From contig NZ_JNKR01000002.1 in assembly GCF_000702905.1 (NCBI RefSeq), positions 177,695 through 241,694 on the forward strand: DNA of 64,000 bases, written 5' to 3'. The notes under the pieces were generated by a model that was given only the letters and a program-made list of their open reading frames with translations, was not told the origin of the DNA and did not search any database. The stretch is from Mitsuokella jalaludinii DSM 13811 (lineage in GTDB: Bacteria; Bacillota; Negativicutes; Selenomonadales; Selenomonadaceae). Position numbers and translations under genes: made by a program. Below are positions 43,876-53,945 of the stretch, piece by piece (the first letter of the stretch is position 1; every line of letters begins with the position of its first letter).

Positions 43876-45060
43876 TCAGGCGAGATAGACGAGGCTCTCG
43901 TAGCCCTTCGTCTGCTGCATCTCGCGGGCATCCGCCTCATCCTGGCACATGAGCGCGAGCTCGACGACCTTGCCGTCTGCGCGCAGCTCCTGTGCCTTCT
44001 GGATGGCGTCGTGCTCGCGGCCTGGCGCGTAGCCGAGGTAGACGTCTTTCGGCTGATCCGGCTTCTCGAGCCCCTGGCGCGTCAGCGCGAGCAGGATGCG
44101 CTCGATACCGATGGCAAAGCCCGTGGCCGGGCAGGCATTGCCGAAATCCGAAAGCAGGTGGTCGTAACGACCGCCGCCAGCGAGCGGGAAGCCGAGCTCC
44201 GGCGTGTAGGCCTCGAAGACCATGCCCGTGTAGTAGCTGAAATCGCGGATGATGCCGAGGTCAAAGCGCACGTACTGCTCGACGCCGTACGACTTCAGCA
44301 GGCGGTAGATCTCCGCGAGGTTGTCGAGTGCGCGGCGGCTCTGCTCGTTGAGTGCCAGCGTGTAGCTCTTCTTGAGCATCTCCTCGCCGCCGTTCAGAAG
44401 CGGCAGATAGCCGAGCGTCTTCTTGGCCTTCTCCGGAAGTCCGAGCGCCTCGATCGCGCGGTGGAAGGAGACGAGGTCGTGCTTCTCGAGCGCCGTCTGG
44501 AGCTTCTGCTTCGTCTCGTCGGCGAGCTGGTACTGGTTCATGATGCCCGAGACGAACTCGACCTGGCCGAGGCAGATCGTGAAGTCCGTGAGGCCGGCGC
44601 GTAGCAAGCCCTGGATGGCGAGCGCGATGACCTCGGCATCAGCAAAGGCCGTCGCGCTGCCCATGAGCTCGACGCCGGCCTGATGGAACTCACACTGGCG
44701 GCCAGCCTGCGTCTGCTCATAGCGGAAGGCACTGCTGACGTAAGAAAGCTTCAGCGGCTGCGGATAGTCGCGCAGGCGGCTGGCTGCGAGGCGCGCAATC
44801 GGTGTCGTCATCTCATGGCGCAGCGCGAGCGTGCGGTTGTCCTTGTCGAAGAGCTTGAAGAGATGCGGCTCTAGTGCGCGGCTCGTGCCGAGCGTCAAGT
44901 TGTCGAGGTACTCGATCGTCGGCGTGACGACCTCATCGTAGCCCCACTCGGCGAACAGCGAAGCGAGCTCCGTCTCGATGGCGCGCTTCTCCGCAGCCTC
45001 CACCGGCAGGAAGTCGCGCATGCCGTACGGGATCTCCAGTGTCAGTCTTTCTTTATCCAT
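43876..45060 (-). CDS. hisZ: ATP phosphoribosyltransferase regulatory subunit
   Basis: HisRS-like protein without tRNA-charging ability (394 residues) that complexes with short HisG and gives histidine feedback. IPYGMRDFLPVEAAEK, LRHEMTTPIARLAASRL, FRYEQTQAGRQCEFHQAGVE and GGGRYDHLLSDFG. Lacks the C-terminal anticodon-binding domain length of true HisRS. First enzyme gene after hisR. Confidence 0.95.
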   Translation of the reverse strand: MDKERLTLEIPYGMRDFLPVEAAEKRAIETELASLFAEWGYDEVVTPTIEYLDNLTLGTSRALEPHLFKLFDKDNRTLALRHEMTTPIARLAASRLRDYPQPLKLSYVSSAFRYEQTQAGRQCEFHQAGVELMGSATAFADAEVIALAIQGLLRAGLTDFTICLGQVEFVSGIMNQYQLADETKQKLQTALEKHDLVSFHRAIEALGLPEKAKKTLGYLPLLNGGEEMLKKSYTLALNEQSRRALDNLAEIYRLLKSYGVEQYVRFDLGIIRDFSYYTGMVFEAYTPELGFPLAGGGRYDHLLSDFGNACPATGFAIGIERILLALTRQGLEKPDQPKDVYLGYAPGREHDAIQKAQELRADGKVVELALMCQDEADAREMQQTKGYESLVYLA

Positions 45061-45113
45061 GGGTCTGTCTCCTTTTATCTTGATTACATTCTTTTCCTAT
45101 TATAAGAACTCAT

Positions 45114-45437
45114 TCAGTCGTCTGAAGAGTCCTCCCCCTCATCCGGGTCCAGGCGATCGAGGACAATGTTGTAGCCGTCTGCGCCGTAATTGAGGCAGCG
45201 CTTGACGCGGCTGATCGTCGCCGTGCTCGCGCCTGTGCGCGCGACGATGTCATCGTACGTATGACCAGCGCGCAGCATCCGCGCAACCTCGAGCCGCTGG
45301 CTCATCGCCTTGAGCTCGCTGATCGTGCAGAGGTCTTCAAAGAACTGGTAGCACTCATCCACCGTCTCCAGCGACAGCATCGCCTCACAGAGCTGGTCGT
45401 TGAGCTCATCCTTGAGTTTTGGGTTCACCATACCCAT
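45114..45437 (-). CDS. hisR: TrpR-family regulator (YerC/YecD type, probable HisR)
   Basis: 107 residues. Helix-turn-helix TrpR-like core: ISELKAMSQRLEVARMLRAG followed by YDDIVARTGASTATISRVKRC, then an acidic tail. Members of this family next to his genes act as histidine-responsive repressors in Firmicutes. It heads the his operon, 53 bases before hisZ. An inverted repeat and a related motif upstream of hisG are plausible operators. The family is confident; the histidine role is from context. Confidence 0.85.
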   Translation of the reverse strand: MGMVNPKLKDELNDQLCEAMLSLETVDECYQFFEDLCTISELKAMSQRLEVARMLRAGHTYDDIVARTGASTATISRVKRCLNYGADGYNIVLDRLDPDEGEDSSDD

Positions 45438-45456
45438 TCCCTCCTCATATCGAATC

Positions 45457-45475
45457 CGAAAAGCAAAACTTTTCG
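45457..45475. promoter_or_regulatory. Inverted repeat ahead of hisR, operator candidate
   Basis: Perfect 7-bp arms CGAAAAG / CTTTTCG around CAAAA, 20 bases upstream of the hisR start codon. A minus-strand TATAAT lies at 45510-45515, so the repeat would be in the transcribed leader, a suitable place for autoregulation. Confidence 0.45.
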
Positions 45476-45611
45476 TCTTTAATCCTTTAGTTAGTGAAAA
45501 TTTATTGTCATTATAACACAGCTATTGCAAAAAGAAAAGGGATTCGCCGAAAATTTGTCACAGAGTATCGCTTGCTGAGAATGCCTGCCCCTCCATGCGA
45601 TACGCTGCATC

Positions 45612-45643
45612 AAAAAAAGACTGCCGCTGGGGCAGTCTTTTTT
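45612..45643. terminator. Bidirectional terminator of the HlyD-type gene
   Basis: Stem GACTGCC / GGCAGTC (619-637 of this kilobase, 45619-45637) with 5-nt loop, flanked by seven A on one side and six T on the other. Confidence 0.92.
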
Positions 45644-45661
45644 GTAGTACAGAACAGTGTA

Positions 45662-46924
45662 TCAGCCGTTCATCGCGAACTTGACGACGGCTTTCATGCC
45701 TGGCTTGAGGCTGAAGTTGAGGCCAGACGGGATGGAGATGCGGATGATCATGACGTCTTCATCCGCATCATCTGCATCTGTGGCCTCGGCAGTTGTCTTG
45801 GGCTGATTGCCTGCGGCAGGTTGGCCATTGGCAGCGTCGCCGTCAGCGGCATCAGCTGTCCCAGCCTGCGCGCTCTGCGCATCCTGGCCGTTCTGGCCGG
45901 CACCAGCACCATTTGCGCCAGCTGTATCCGCCGCATTGGCGTTGCCGGCGCTGGCAGCTGCATCTGCGCTATCTGCCGAAGCCTGGTCATCTTTCTTGAC
46001 CGGCTGCTGGATATCCTGGACGGAACCCTGGAGCTGGTGGCCTTCGATCTCGTAGGAGACGAACTGGCCGAGGCGGATCTTCGCGGCCTTGTCGGGGCTG
46101 ACCTTGGCCTCGATCCAGATGTCGTCGGCATTGCCGACGCTCGCGACCGTCTCGCCTGCCTTGACCGTCGAACCCTCGTCAATGCCCTGCGCGTAGTAGA
46201 CCGTGCCGGCTACCGGCGCGACGATGTCCGTCTCAGCGGCATCCTGCTTGGCATTGTCGAGCGCGGCCTGCGCCTGCTTGAGCTGGAGCTCTGCATTCTG
46301 CACGGCCTTCGGGTCAGGCGGCTGTGTCGTCGTCTGGTAGCGGACGGCCGGCGAAGAAGACGGCGCAGAAGCAGCAGGAGCCGAAGACGAAGCAGCTGCT
46401 ACGGCTGCATGATAGGCCGAGACGGCGGCATCGCGCTGTACGGCGCTGATGGCACCCATCTCGAAGAGCTCGTTCATGCGATTCATGCGGGACTCAGCAC
46501 TCGCGACGCTCTGCGAGGAACCGCTGCTGCGCGGTGCGCTCGCAGCCGGTGCCGGCGCAGGGCTCGGCACGGCGACCGTCACGGTCTGCCCCTTCTTGAT
46601 CTCATCGAGGTTGCGCTGCGAGAGCGCGACGGTCTGCTCGAGGTTCGCAATCTGCTCGTCCGTCACCGTGCTCTTTACATGGGCGATGACATCGCCGGCT
46701 TCAACGTGCTCACCGTCTTCGACGACCTTCTCCGTGATCACCGCATTGCCGTGTACTTTCGCCGCGACGAGCGAGCTCGTGACCTGCGCGTCGTAGACGT
46801 TGAAGTACTTATGCTGATGCTGGTAGTAGTAGATGCCGCCAGCACAGAGCACGGCAATGAGAATCAGGCCGACGAGGCCGTATTTCATCAAATACTGTAC
46901 TTTTTTTGTGATATCGACTTCCAA
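45662..46924 (-). CDS. HlyD-family membrane fusion/secretion protein
   Basis: 420 residues: N-terminal membrane anchor (YGLVGLILIAVLCAGGIYYY), barrel-sandwich half (VHGNAVITEKVVEDGEHVEAGDVIAHV), coiled-coil broken by low-complexity Ser/Ala/Pro linkers, second lipoyl half (TDIVAPVAGTVYYAQGIDEGSTVKAG) and beta-barrel. A long Ala/Asp/Gly/Asn/Gln-rich insert (about residues 310-385) is unusual. Starts at TTG 46924 with GGAGGG upstream. No transporter partner is adjacent, so its export partner is unknown. Similar to EmrA/HlyD adaptors. Confidence 0.85.
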   Translation of the reverse strand: MEVDITKKVQYLMKYGLVGLILIAVLCAGGIYYYQHQHKYFNVYDAQVTSSLVAAKVHGNAVITEKVVEDGEHVEAGDVIAHVKSTVTDEQIANLEQTVALSQRNLDEIKKGQTVTVAVPSPAPAPAASAPRSSGSSQSVASAESRMNRMNELFEMGAISAVQRDAAVSAYHAAVAAASSSAPAASAPSSSPAVRYQTTTQPPDPKAVQNAELQLKQAQAALDNAKQDAAETDIVAPVAGTVYYAQGIDEGSTVKAGETVASVGNADDIWIEAKVSPDKAAKIRLGQFVSYEIEGHQLQGSVQDIQQPVKKDDQASADSADAAASAGNANAADTAGANGAGAGQNGQDAQSAQAGTADAADGDAANGQPAAGNQPKTTAEATDADDADEDVMIIRISIPSGLNFSLKPGMKAVVKFAMNG

Positions 46925-46976
46925 GATTCAGGACCCTCCATCATCTATCATCTGTTTATAAGGTGCCAAGATATCA

Positions 46977-47007
46977 AGGAACCTCCCTCATAAGGAGGGA
47001 GGTTCCT
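46977..47007 (-). terminator. Stem-loop terminator after alaS
   Basis: Perfect 13-bp stem AGGAACCTCCCTC / GAGGGAGGTTCCT with a 5-nt loop, 12 bases after the alaS stop. The U-tract on the minus strand is weak (TTGATAT). Confidence 0.7.
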
Positions 47008-47018
47008 GCTGTAATCTC

Positions 47019-49643
47019 TTAAGCAAGCTGTGCTTCGATGACGGCCATTGCCTTCTCGAATGCCTGCGGCAGGGCTTCTGCCTTCTTGCCGCCAGCCTGT
47101 GCCATGTCCGGACGTCCGCCGCCGCCGCCACCGACGACTGCTGCGGCTTCCTTGATGATCTTGCCGGCATGGATGCCGCGCTTCACGGCATCCTTCGATG
47201 CCTTGACGACGAGGTTGACCTTGCCATCGTTGGCGCAGCCGAGCACGACGACGCCGCTCTCGATCTTGCTGAGCGTGAGGTCGGCGACTTCGCGCAGGGA
47301 GTCCATGTTCTCGACGTTGGCCTTGCCCGTGACGACGGAGATGCCGTTGACTTCCTTGACGCCAGCGATGAGCTGCTGAGCATCGGCCTTCTCCTGCATC
47401 GCCGCAACATCAGCGAGCTTGCCGGCCATCTCCTTGTTCTCGGCCTGCAGCTTCTCGACAGCTGCGGGGACATCGTCCTCGTTCGCCTTGAGCAGGGATG
47501 CTGCCTTCTGCAGGACAGCGAACTTCTCATTCGCGTAGTCGAGCGCAGCCTTGCCCGTGATGGCCTCGATGCGGCGCACGCCCGAGGCGATGCCCGTCTC
47601 GCCGACGATCTTGAACATGCCGATCTGGCCGACGTTCTTGACGTGCGAGCCAGCGCAGAGCTCCATCGAGAAGCCCGGCACGCGGACGACGCGCACGACA
47701 TCGCCGTATTTCTCCGAGAAGAGCGCCATGGCGCCGGCCTTCTTGGCTTCTTCAAGGCTCATGTGCGAGATCTCGACGTCCTGGCCCTTGAGGATGACCT
47801 TGTTGACGAGCTCTTCGACATCCGCGAGCTGCTGCGGCGTAACCGGCTCGAAGTTCGTGAAGTCGAAGCGCAGGCGGTCCGGCGTGACGGAGGAACCGGC
47901 CTGGTTGACCTGGTCGCCGACGACCTGCTTGAGGGCTGCCTGCAAGAGATGCGTTGCCGTGTGGTTGCGCGCCGAAGCAAGCTTCTTCTCCTGGTCGACC
48001 TCGATCTTGACCGTCTCGCCGACCTTGAGCTGGCCTTCCTCTACGTACGAGACATGGTAGACCGTGCCGTCCGGCAGCTTCTTGGCGTTCGTGGCCTTGA
48101 TGCGGCCGAATTCGCCGAGCAGCATGCCTTCGTCACCGACCTGTCCGCCGCCCTCTGCGTAGAACGGGGTCTTGTCGAGGATGATGCCGGCCTCTTCGCC
48201 GTCCGTGATCTCGTCGACGAGCTTGCCGTCCTTCCAGATGGCGACGACCTTGCCTTCTTTGGCCTCCGGGTCAACCGTGAGCTTCGATACGTCGATGCCC
48301 GAGAGGTCCGGCACAGCGACGCGCTGGTTCTCGGCGCGGGCATTTCTCGCGCGCTCGCGCTGCTCGTTCATGGCCTTGTCGAAGCCCTCTTTGTCGAGGT
48401 CGAGGCCGTTCTCGTGTAGGATCTCCTCGGTTAGCTCCCACGGGAAGCCGAACGTGTCGTAGAGGCGGAAGCCGACTTCACCCGGCAGCTCCTCCTTGCC
48501 GTCAGCTTTCAGTGCCTTGATCTCCTCGTCGAGCAGGTCCATGCCCTGGTTGAGCGTCGCGGCAAAGCGGTCTTCCTCGATGCTGATGACTTTCTTGATG
48601 TAGTCGTGCTTAGCGACGAGCTCGCCAAAGTCGCTGGCATCGCGATAGATTTCAACGACGGCGTCAACAGCGCCCTCGAGGAACTTGCCCTTGATGCCGA
48701 GCATGCGGCCGTGGCGGATGGCGCGGCGCAGGATGCGGCGCAGCACGTAGCCGCGGCCCTCGTTCGACGGCAGGATGCCGTCCATGATCATGACAGCCAT
48801 GGAGCGCGCGTGGTCGGCGATGACCTTCAGCGAGATGTCAGTCTTCTCGTCCTTGCCGTACTCGACGCCTGCGACCTTGGCCGCGTACTCGATGATCGGG
48901 TAGAGAAGATCCGTCTCGAAGTTCGTCTTCTTGTTCTGCACGACGGACGTAAGGCGCTCGAGGCCGCAGCCCGTATCGATGTTCTTATGGGCGAGATTCT
49001 TGTAGGAGCCGTCCTCCTGGCGGTCGTACTGCGTGAAGACGAGGTTCCAGATCTCGAGGTAGCGGTCGCAGTCGCAGCCGACGGCGCAGGTCGGCGAGCC
49101 GCAGCCGCGCTCCTCACCGAGGTCGATGTAGATCTCGGAGTCCGGGCCGCACGGGCCAGGGCCGATTTCCCAGAAGTTGTCGTCCATCTTGACGATGTGG
49201 TCCTGCGGGAAGCCCGGCTGGGACTTCCAGATCTCGATGGCTTCCGTGTCATCCGGGTAGACCGTGACCCAGAGCTTGTCCTTCGGCAGCTCGATGACCT
49301 CCGTCAGGAATTCCCAGGCCCAGGGAATGGCCTCGCCCTTGAAATAATCACCGAACGAGAAATTGCCGAGCATCTCGAAGAACGTCTGATGGCGCGCCGT
49401 GCGGCCGACATTCTCGATGTCGCCCGTGCGGACGCAGCGCTGGCTCGTCGTCACGCGCGTGCGGGGCGGCTTCATCTTGCCCGTGAAGAAAGGCTTCAGC
49501 GGAGCCATGCCGGCGCCGATCAGCAACAAGGTCGGATCGTCCTGCGGGATCAGCGAGAAGCTCGGCAGACGCAGATGACCTTTCTTTTCCGAAAAGAACT
49601 GCAGATAAGCTTCACGCAGTTCGTTACCACTCATGTACTTCAA
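47019..49643 (-). CDS. alaS: Alanyl-tRNA synthetase
   Basis: Charges tRNA-Ala (874 residues, full length). Class II aminoacylation domain (LIPQDDPTLLLIGAGMAPLKPFF; TRHQTFFEMLGNFSFGDYFK-type region), editing domain with HTATHLLQAALKQVVG, the CAGSHVKNVGQ zinc/editing motif, and C-terminal DHHA1/C-Ala with GGGGGGRPDMAQAGG. A TTG start at 49643 (MKYMSGNELR) is preferred: GGGGGT lies about ten bases upstream and the extra residues match the MKHLTSAEVR opening of B. subtilis AlaS. The leader is under 100 nt, too short for a T-box. Confidence 0.97.
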   Translation of the reverse strand: MKYMSGNELREAYLQFFSEKKGHLRLPSFSLIPQDDPTLLLIGAGMAPLKPFFTGKMKPPRTRVTTSQRCVRTGDIENVGRTARHQTFFEMLGNFSFGDYFKGEAIPWAWEFLTEVIELPKDKLWVTVYPDDTEAIEIWKSQPGFPQDHIVKMDDNFWEIGPGPCGPDSEIYIDLGEERGCGSPTCAVGCDCDRYLEIWNLVFTQYDRQEDGSYKNLAHKNIDTGCGLERLTSVVQNKKTNFETDLLYPIIEYAAKVAGVEYGKDEKTDISLKVIADHARSMAVMIMDGILPSNEGRGYVLRRILRRAIRHGRMLGIKGKFLEGAVDAVVEIYRDASDFGELVAKHDYIKKVISIEEDRFAATLNQGMDLLDEEIKALKADGKEELPGEVGFRLYDTFGFPWELTEEILHENGLDLDKEGFDKAMNEQRERARNARAENQRVAVPDLSGIDVSKLTVDPEAKEGKVVAIWKDGKLVDEITDGEEAGIILDKTPFYAEGGGQVGDEGMLLGEFGRIKATNAKKLPDGTVYHVSYVEEGQLKVGETVKIEVDQEKKLASARNHTATHLLQAALKQVVGDQVNQAGSSVTPDRLRFDFTNFEPVTPQQLADVEELVNKVILKGQDVEISHMSLEEAKKAGAMALFSEKYGDVVRVVRVPGFSMELCAGSHVKNVGQIGMFKIVGETGIASGVRRIEAITGKAALDYANEKFAVLQKAASLLKANEDDVPAAVEKLQAENKEMAGKLADVAAMQEKADAQQLIAGVKEVNGISVVTGKANVENMDSLREVADLTLSKIESGVVVLGCANDGKVNLVVKASKDAVKRGIHAGKIIKEAAAVVGGGGGGRPDMAQAGGKKAEALPQAFEKAMAVIEAQLA

Positions 49644-49799
49644 AAAAATCTACCCCCATAAGAGAAATCCTGATGATTATCTCTGGTATTACGCATGGAA
49701 TTTACTGGAAATTACATAACCATTCTCAAGTATACCACAAGCATCCTGTGCTTTTCCAGTCTGTTGACCATTTTTCAGCCGATTTCGTGAAAGTTTTCG

Positions 49800-52547
49800 T
49801 CAGCTGTCACTGCACTCGGCCAGCACGGCAGCGGCCTGCTCAGAGTTCATGAGGATCTCGCGCGGCTTGCTGCCGATGTTCGGCCCGACGATGCTGAGAT
49901 CCTCCATCTCGTCGATGAGGCGCGCAGCGCGCGTATAGCCGACGCGGAAGCGGCGCTGAAGAGACGAGGCCGATGCCTGGCCCGTCGACATGACGAGATT
50001 GACGGCATCCGGCAAGAGTTCGTCGTACTTCGAGGCGCGGCGCCCCTTGCCCTCATCCTTCTCCTCGTCCTCTTTCATGGCATTCTCGGTGAAGGTGATG
50101 ATCTCCTCGTTGGCCTCCATCTCCTGCCCCTGGCTGCGGATGAAGTCCAAGAGATGCTCGACCTCCTCGTCGCTGATGAAGGCGCCCTGCACGCGCATGG
50201 GCTTCGCCGCGCCGACCGGATAGAAGAGCATGTCACCGCGCCCGAGGAGCTTCTCGGCGCCGCTGCGGTCGAGGATGGTGCGCGAGTCGATCTGGCTTGA
50301 GACGGCAAACGAGATACGCGACGGGATGTTGGCCTTGATGATGCCTGTGATGACGTCGACGGACGGGCGCTGCGTCGCGAGCACCATGTGGATGCCGGCG
50401 GCGCGGGCCTTCTGCGCCAGGCGGCAGATGGCGTCCTCGACGTCGTGCGGCGCGACCATCATGAGGTCGGCCAGCTCGTCGATGATGATGACGATGGCCG
50501 GCATCTTGTCCTCGGGGAACTTTGTGTTGTAGGTCTCCATGTTGCGGACGTTGTGCTCGGCAAACTTCGCGTAGCGCTTCTCCATCTCCTGCACCGACCA
50601 GTTGAGCACGGAGGCCGCCTTCTTGGCCTCCGTGACGACGGGGACCATGAGGTGCGGGATGCCGTTGTAGTTGGAGAGCTCGACCATCTTCGGGTCGACG
50701 AGGATGAACTTGACCTCCTCCGGCTTCGCCTTGAAGAGGATGCTCGTGATCAGCGTGTTGATGCAGACAGACTTACCGGAGCCCGTAGCACCGGCGACGA
50801 GCAGATGCGGCATCTTCGCGAGGTCCGCGAAGATGGCCTGGCCGCCGATGTCCATGCCGAGGCCGACCGTCAGCTTCGACTTCGCCTTGAGGAACTTCTC
50901 GTTCTCGAGGACTTCTCGCAGCTGCACACCCTCGAGCTCCTTGTTCGGCACCTCGATGCCGATGGCTGCCTTGCCGGGAATCGGCTCGATGCGCACCGAT
51001 GTCGCGGCGAGGCTCAGCGCGAGGTCGTCGGCGAGGTTCGTGATCTTGCTGACCTTGACGCCCGGTGCCGGCTCGAGCTCATAGCGCGTGACGGCCGGGC
51101 CGTGGCAGGCGTTGATGATCTTTGCCTTGACGTGGAAGTCCTCGAGCGTCTTCTGCAGGATGTGTGCCTTGTCGGCGATTTCCATCTCGAGCGCGGCATT
51201 GTGCTTCTTCGCGTGCTTCGAGAGAATCTCCGTGACCTGCGGCAGCACGTAGGGGCGCGGCGGCGCAGCAGGTGCTGTTGCCGCCTCAGACGAGCTGGCA
51301 GCAGCACCCTGCGAACCACTGCCCTGCCTGCTCTCCATGCTCTTGGCCGAGCCGTCGAGCAATGCCGCGGCCGGCATGATCGGCGCGATCTCGTCGTACG
51401 AGGGCATGGCCGTCGGCTTCTTCTTCATCGGGCTCGGCGAAGGCGGCACGACGGGCTCTGTCTTGGGCACGATGAAAGGAGCTGCGGGCGCCGGGGCAAA
51501 CTGCTCTGGCTCGCCAAGTGGCTCTGAAGGATCTTCTGGAGGTGCCGCAGGGCTCGTTCCCCTGCCTATCGGCCCCTCGACGAAGGGGCTTCCCGCGCGC
51601 AGGCTCGCCGGTGGTACGGCCATGCCGATTGGCTCGATGGAGTCCGGCAAGCCCATCGGGCGCTCCTCTGCGGACTCTGCTGCCTGTTCATGTGCTGTGC
51701 CGTACTCGATCGTGAAGTCCGGCATGGCACTTTCCACATTGCCTATATCGCCTTTCGCCTCCGCAGTCTCGGCCGCCATGCGAGGCTCTGCTGCAGCAGC
51801 CGTCTCTTCGGGCGCATCGGCAAAGCGCTTGTCCGCCGCCTGATTGTAGAAGCTGGCCTTGCTGACTCTGCTGACCTTCTCGCGCACGGCCTCGACGACG
51901 TGCTCTTCGACACGGCCGCTGACTTCGGCGACCTTGCCGCAGGTCGACTGGATGGCCGAGCCTGCGGCAGCTGCGCCCTGCTTCGCCTTTTCCTGCGTCT
52001 TGAGGAGGCCTGTCGCGAGCGACCAGGTCGTCGAGAGCAAGACGGAGCCGACTGTGCCGACACCGAGAATGATGATGGAGCCGTCGACGCCGAAGCACTT
52101 GCGCAGCGCGAGCAGCAGGCCACCACCCAAGAGCCCGCCGCCCGTCGGCAGGCTCTGCGGCAGGATCTCCTCGCCGACCGGTACCTTGAAGTGGTGCCAG
52201 ATGGCGAGCGCGGAGATGAAGAGCGCGAGCAGGCCGAAGAAACGCGGTGAATAGCGCGGCGCGTGGTGTTTCGTCATGTAAGTCCAGGCGATCAAGAGTA
52301 CCAGGACGGCGATGAGGATGGAGCCCACACCGAAGAAGTAGCGCAGGAACTTCGCGAAGTAGACGCCGACGAAGCCCACGTTGAGGCCGCAGATACCGCA
52401 GATTGAGATGAGGCCAGCTGCCAAGAGCGCCAACCCGAAGAGCTCAGAGCGTCTGCCGGTGTGCGCGCGCATCACGCGGTGGCCTGTCTTTGTCGCCTTG
52501 CGCACCGGCTTGCGGCGCGCCCGCGTGCGGCTCGTAGTCTTTTTCAA
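49800..52547 (-). CDS. ftsK: DNA translocase FtsK/SpoIIIE
   Basis: Septum-located DNA pump (915 residues) that clears chromosome termini at division. Arg/Lys-rich N-terminus, four TM segments (about residues 35-185), a Pro/Ala/Glu-rich linker (about 265-430), then the motor with Walker [18 protein letters not shown] and Walker [14 protein letters not shown], and the winged-helix gamma domain [39 protein letters not shown] that reads KOPS/SRS-type sites. The start is uncertain: TTG 52547 ([14 protein letters not shown]) has GGGGGGAG close by; TTG 52580 in frame is the alternative. Confidence 0.95.
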   Translation of the reverse strand: MKKTTSRTRARRKPVRKATKTGHRVMRAHTGRRSELFGLALLAAGLISICGICGLNVGFVGVYFAKFLRYFFGVGSILIAVLVLLIAWTYMTKHHAPRYSPRFFGLLALFISALAIWHHFKVPVGEEILPQSLPTGGGLLGGGLLLALRKCFGVDGSIIILGVGTVGSVLLSTTWSLATGLLKTQEKAKQGAAAAGSAIQSTCGKVAEVSGRVEEHVVEAVREKVSRVSKASFYNQAADKRFADAPEETAAAAEPRMAAETAEAKGDIGNVESAMPDFTIEYGTAHEQAAESAEERPMGLPDSIEPIGMAVPPASLRAGSPFVEGPIGRGTSPAAPPEDPSEPLGEPEQFAPAPAAPFIVPKTEPVVPPSPSPMKKKPTAMPSYDEIAPIMPAAALLDGSAKSMESRQGSGSQGAAASSSEAATAPAAPPRPYVLPQVTEILSKHAKKHNAALEMEIADKAHILQKTLEDFHVKAKIINACHGPAVTRYELEPAPGVKVSKITNLADDLALSLAATSVRIEPIPGKAAIGIEVPNKELEGVQLREVLENEKFLKAKSKLTVGLGMDIGGQAIFADLAKMPHLLVAGATGSGKSVCINTLITSILFKAKPEEVKFILVDPKMVELSNYNGIPHLMVPVVTEAKKAASVLNWSVQEMEKRYAKFAEHNVRNMETYNTKFPEDKMPAIVIIIDELADLMMVAPHDVEDAICRLAQKARAAGIHMVLATQRPSVDVITGIIKANIPSRISFAVSSQIDSRTILDRSGAEKLLGRGDMLFYPVGAAKPMRVQGAFISDEEVEHLLDFIRSQGQEMEANEEIITFTENAMKEDEEKDEGKGRRASKYDELLPDAVNLVMSTGQASASSLQRRFRVGYTRAARLIDEMEDLSIVGPNIGSKPREILMNSEQAAAVLAECSDS

Positions 52548-52655
52548 AAGTCTCCCCCCTGTATCGATTATCGATGACAAGATTACGAAAGCAAGGCTGT
52601 CGCGCGAAGCGGCAGCCCTGCTGTAGATTCACTGTAAGTTGCGGCTCTGAGTCTC

Positions 52656-53936
52656 TCACTTCGTCAGGCGCTCTGCGCACTTCTGCGCCTCGTAGAAGAT
52701 GCGCTCCTTGTCGAGCGTCAGGAGTTCGCCGTCTTCCATGAGGACCCTGCCGTCGACGAGCACCGTCGAGGCGGAGTCGGCGTGTGCCGAGTAGACGAGC
52801 TGCGACGCGAGGTCGTTGCGCGGATACCAGGCAGCGCCTGCCATGTCGAAGAGCGTGATGTCGGCCTTGCAGCCAACTTCGAGCTTGCCGACACCCGTGA
52901 GGCCGACGGCCTTGGCGCCGTACTCCGTGCCCATCTTGAGCGCCGTGCGCGCCGGGACAGCCAGCGGGTCGAGCGTGCTGACCTTGTGGAGCATCGCCGC
53001 GAGGTTAATCTCCTCGAGCATGTCGAGGTTGTTGTTCGACGAGGCGCCGTCCGTGCCGAGTGCGACGCAGACACCCTCCTTGAGGAGGCGCGGCACCGGC
53101 GCGATGCCGCTCGCGAGCTTCATGTTGCTGCCCGGATTGTGGGCGACGCGGATGGCGTGCTTCTTGATGATGGCGATGTCCTCGTCATCGAGGTGGACGC
53201 AGTGCGCCGCGAGCGTGCCCTTGCCGTCGAACAGGCCCGTCTCCTCGACGTAGCGGAACGGGCGCTTGCCGTATTCCTTCACGATCTGCTCGACCTCAGC
53301 CTTCGTCTCCGCCATGTGGATGTGGATCTCCGCACCGAGCGACTGCGCCGTGCTTGCAACCTTTTTGAGGAAGTCCGGCGGGCAGGTATACGGTGCGTGC
53401 GGGCCGAACATGACCGTGATGCGGCCGTCCGCTGCGCCGTTGAAATCCTTGTAGAGCGAGACGTTCTCCTCGATCTTGGCATCGCCGTCCGGCGCGACGC
53501 CGATGATGCCGCGCGAGAGCACGGCGCGCAGGCCCGCATCGTTTGCGGCCTTGGCGACCTTCTCCATGTACGGCCCGTACATGTCGGCAAACGTCGTCGT
53601 GCCGCCCTCGATCATCTCGACGGCAGCGAGCATCGCGCCCCAGTAGATGTCTTCTTCCTGCATCTTCGCCTCAGCCGGCCAGATCATGTTGTTGAGCCAG
53701 TCCATGAGGTTCATGTCATCCGCATAGCTGCGGAAGAGCGTCATCGAGGCGTGCGTGTGTGCGTTGATGAAGCCCGGCACGGCGAACTTGCCCGTACCGT
53801 CGATGACCTTTGCCGCGCGGAAGCCGTCCGGCACCTCGCCGATGGCGGCGATCTTATCGCGGTCGATCATGATATTCGTCAAAGGCGTCGTGCCGTCCGG
53901 CAGCAGCGCGCGTACATTCTTGATGAGTGTCTTCAT
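52656..53936 (-). CDS. mtaD: 5-methylthioadenosine / S-adenosylhomocysteine deaminase
   Basis: Amidohydrolase (426 residues) that deaminates MTA/SAH. FAVPGFINAHTHASMTLFRSYADDM with the metal His pair, GGTTTFADMYGPY, HIHMAETKAEVEQI, VAHNPGSNMKLASGIAPV and ALGTDGASSNNNLDM. Nine bases separate it from the ahcY stop, so the two form an SAM-product recycling operon with ahcY first. Confidence 0.94.
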   Translation of the reverse strand: MKTLIKNVRALLPDGTTPLTNIMIDRDKIAAIGEVPDGFRAAKVIDGTGKFAVPGFINAHTHASMTLFRSYADDMNLMDWLNNMIWPAEAKMQEEDIYWGAMLAAVEMIEGGTTTFADMYGPYMEKVAKAANDAGLRAVLSRGIIGVAPDGDAKIEENVSLYKDFNGAADGRITVMFGPHAPYTCPPDFLKKVASTAQSLGAEIHIHMAETKAEVEQIVKEYGKRPFRYVEETGLFDGKGTLAAHCVHLDDEDIAIIKKHAIRVAHNPGSNMKLASGIAPVPRLLKEGVCVALGTDGASSNNNLDMLEEINLAAMLHKVSTLDPLAVPARTALKMGTEYGAKAVGLTGVGKLEVGCKADITLFDMAGAAWYPRNDLASQLVYSAHADSASTVLVDGRVLMEDGELLTLDKERIFYEAQKCAERLTK

Positions 53937-53945
53937 ATATCCTCC

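Noticed and set aside
49644..49799. T-box leader for alaS
   Set aside because: The space from the likely promoter to the start codon is under 100 nt and contains no T-box sequence or terminator.
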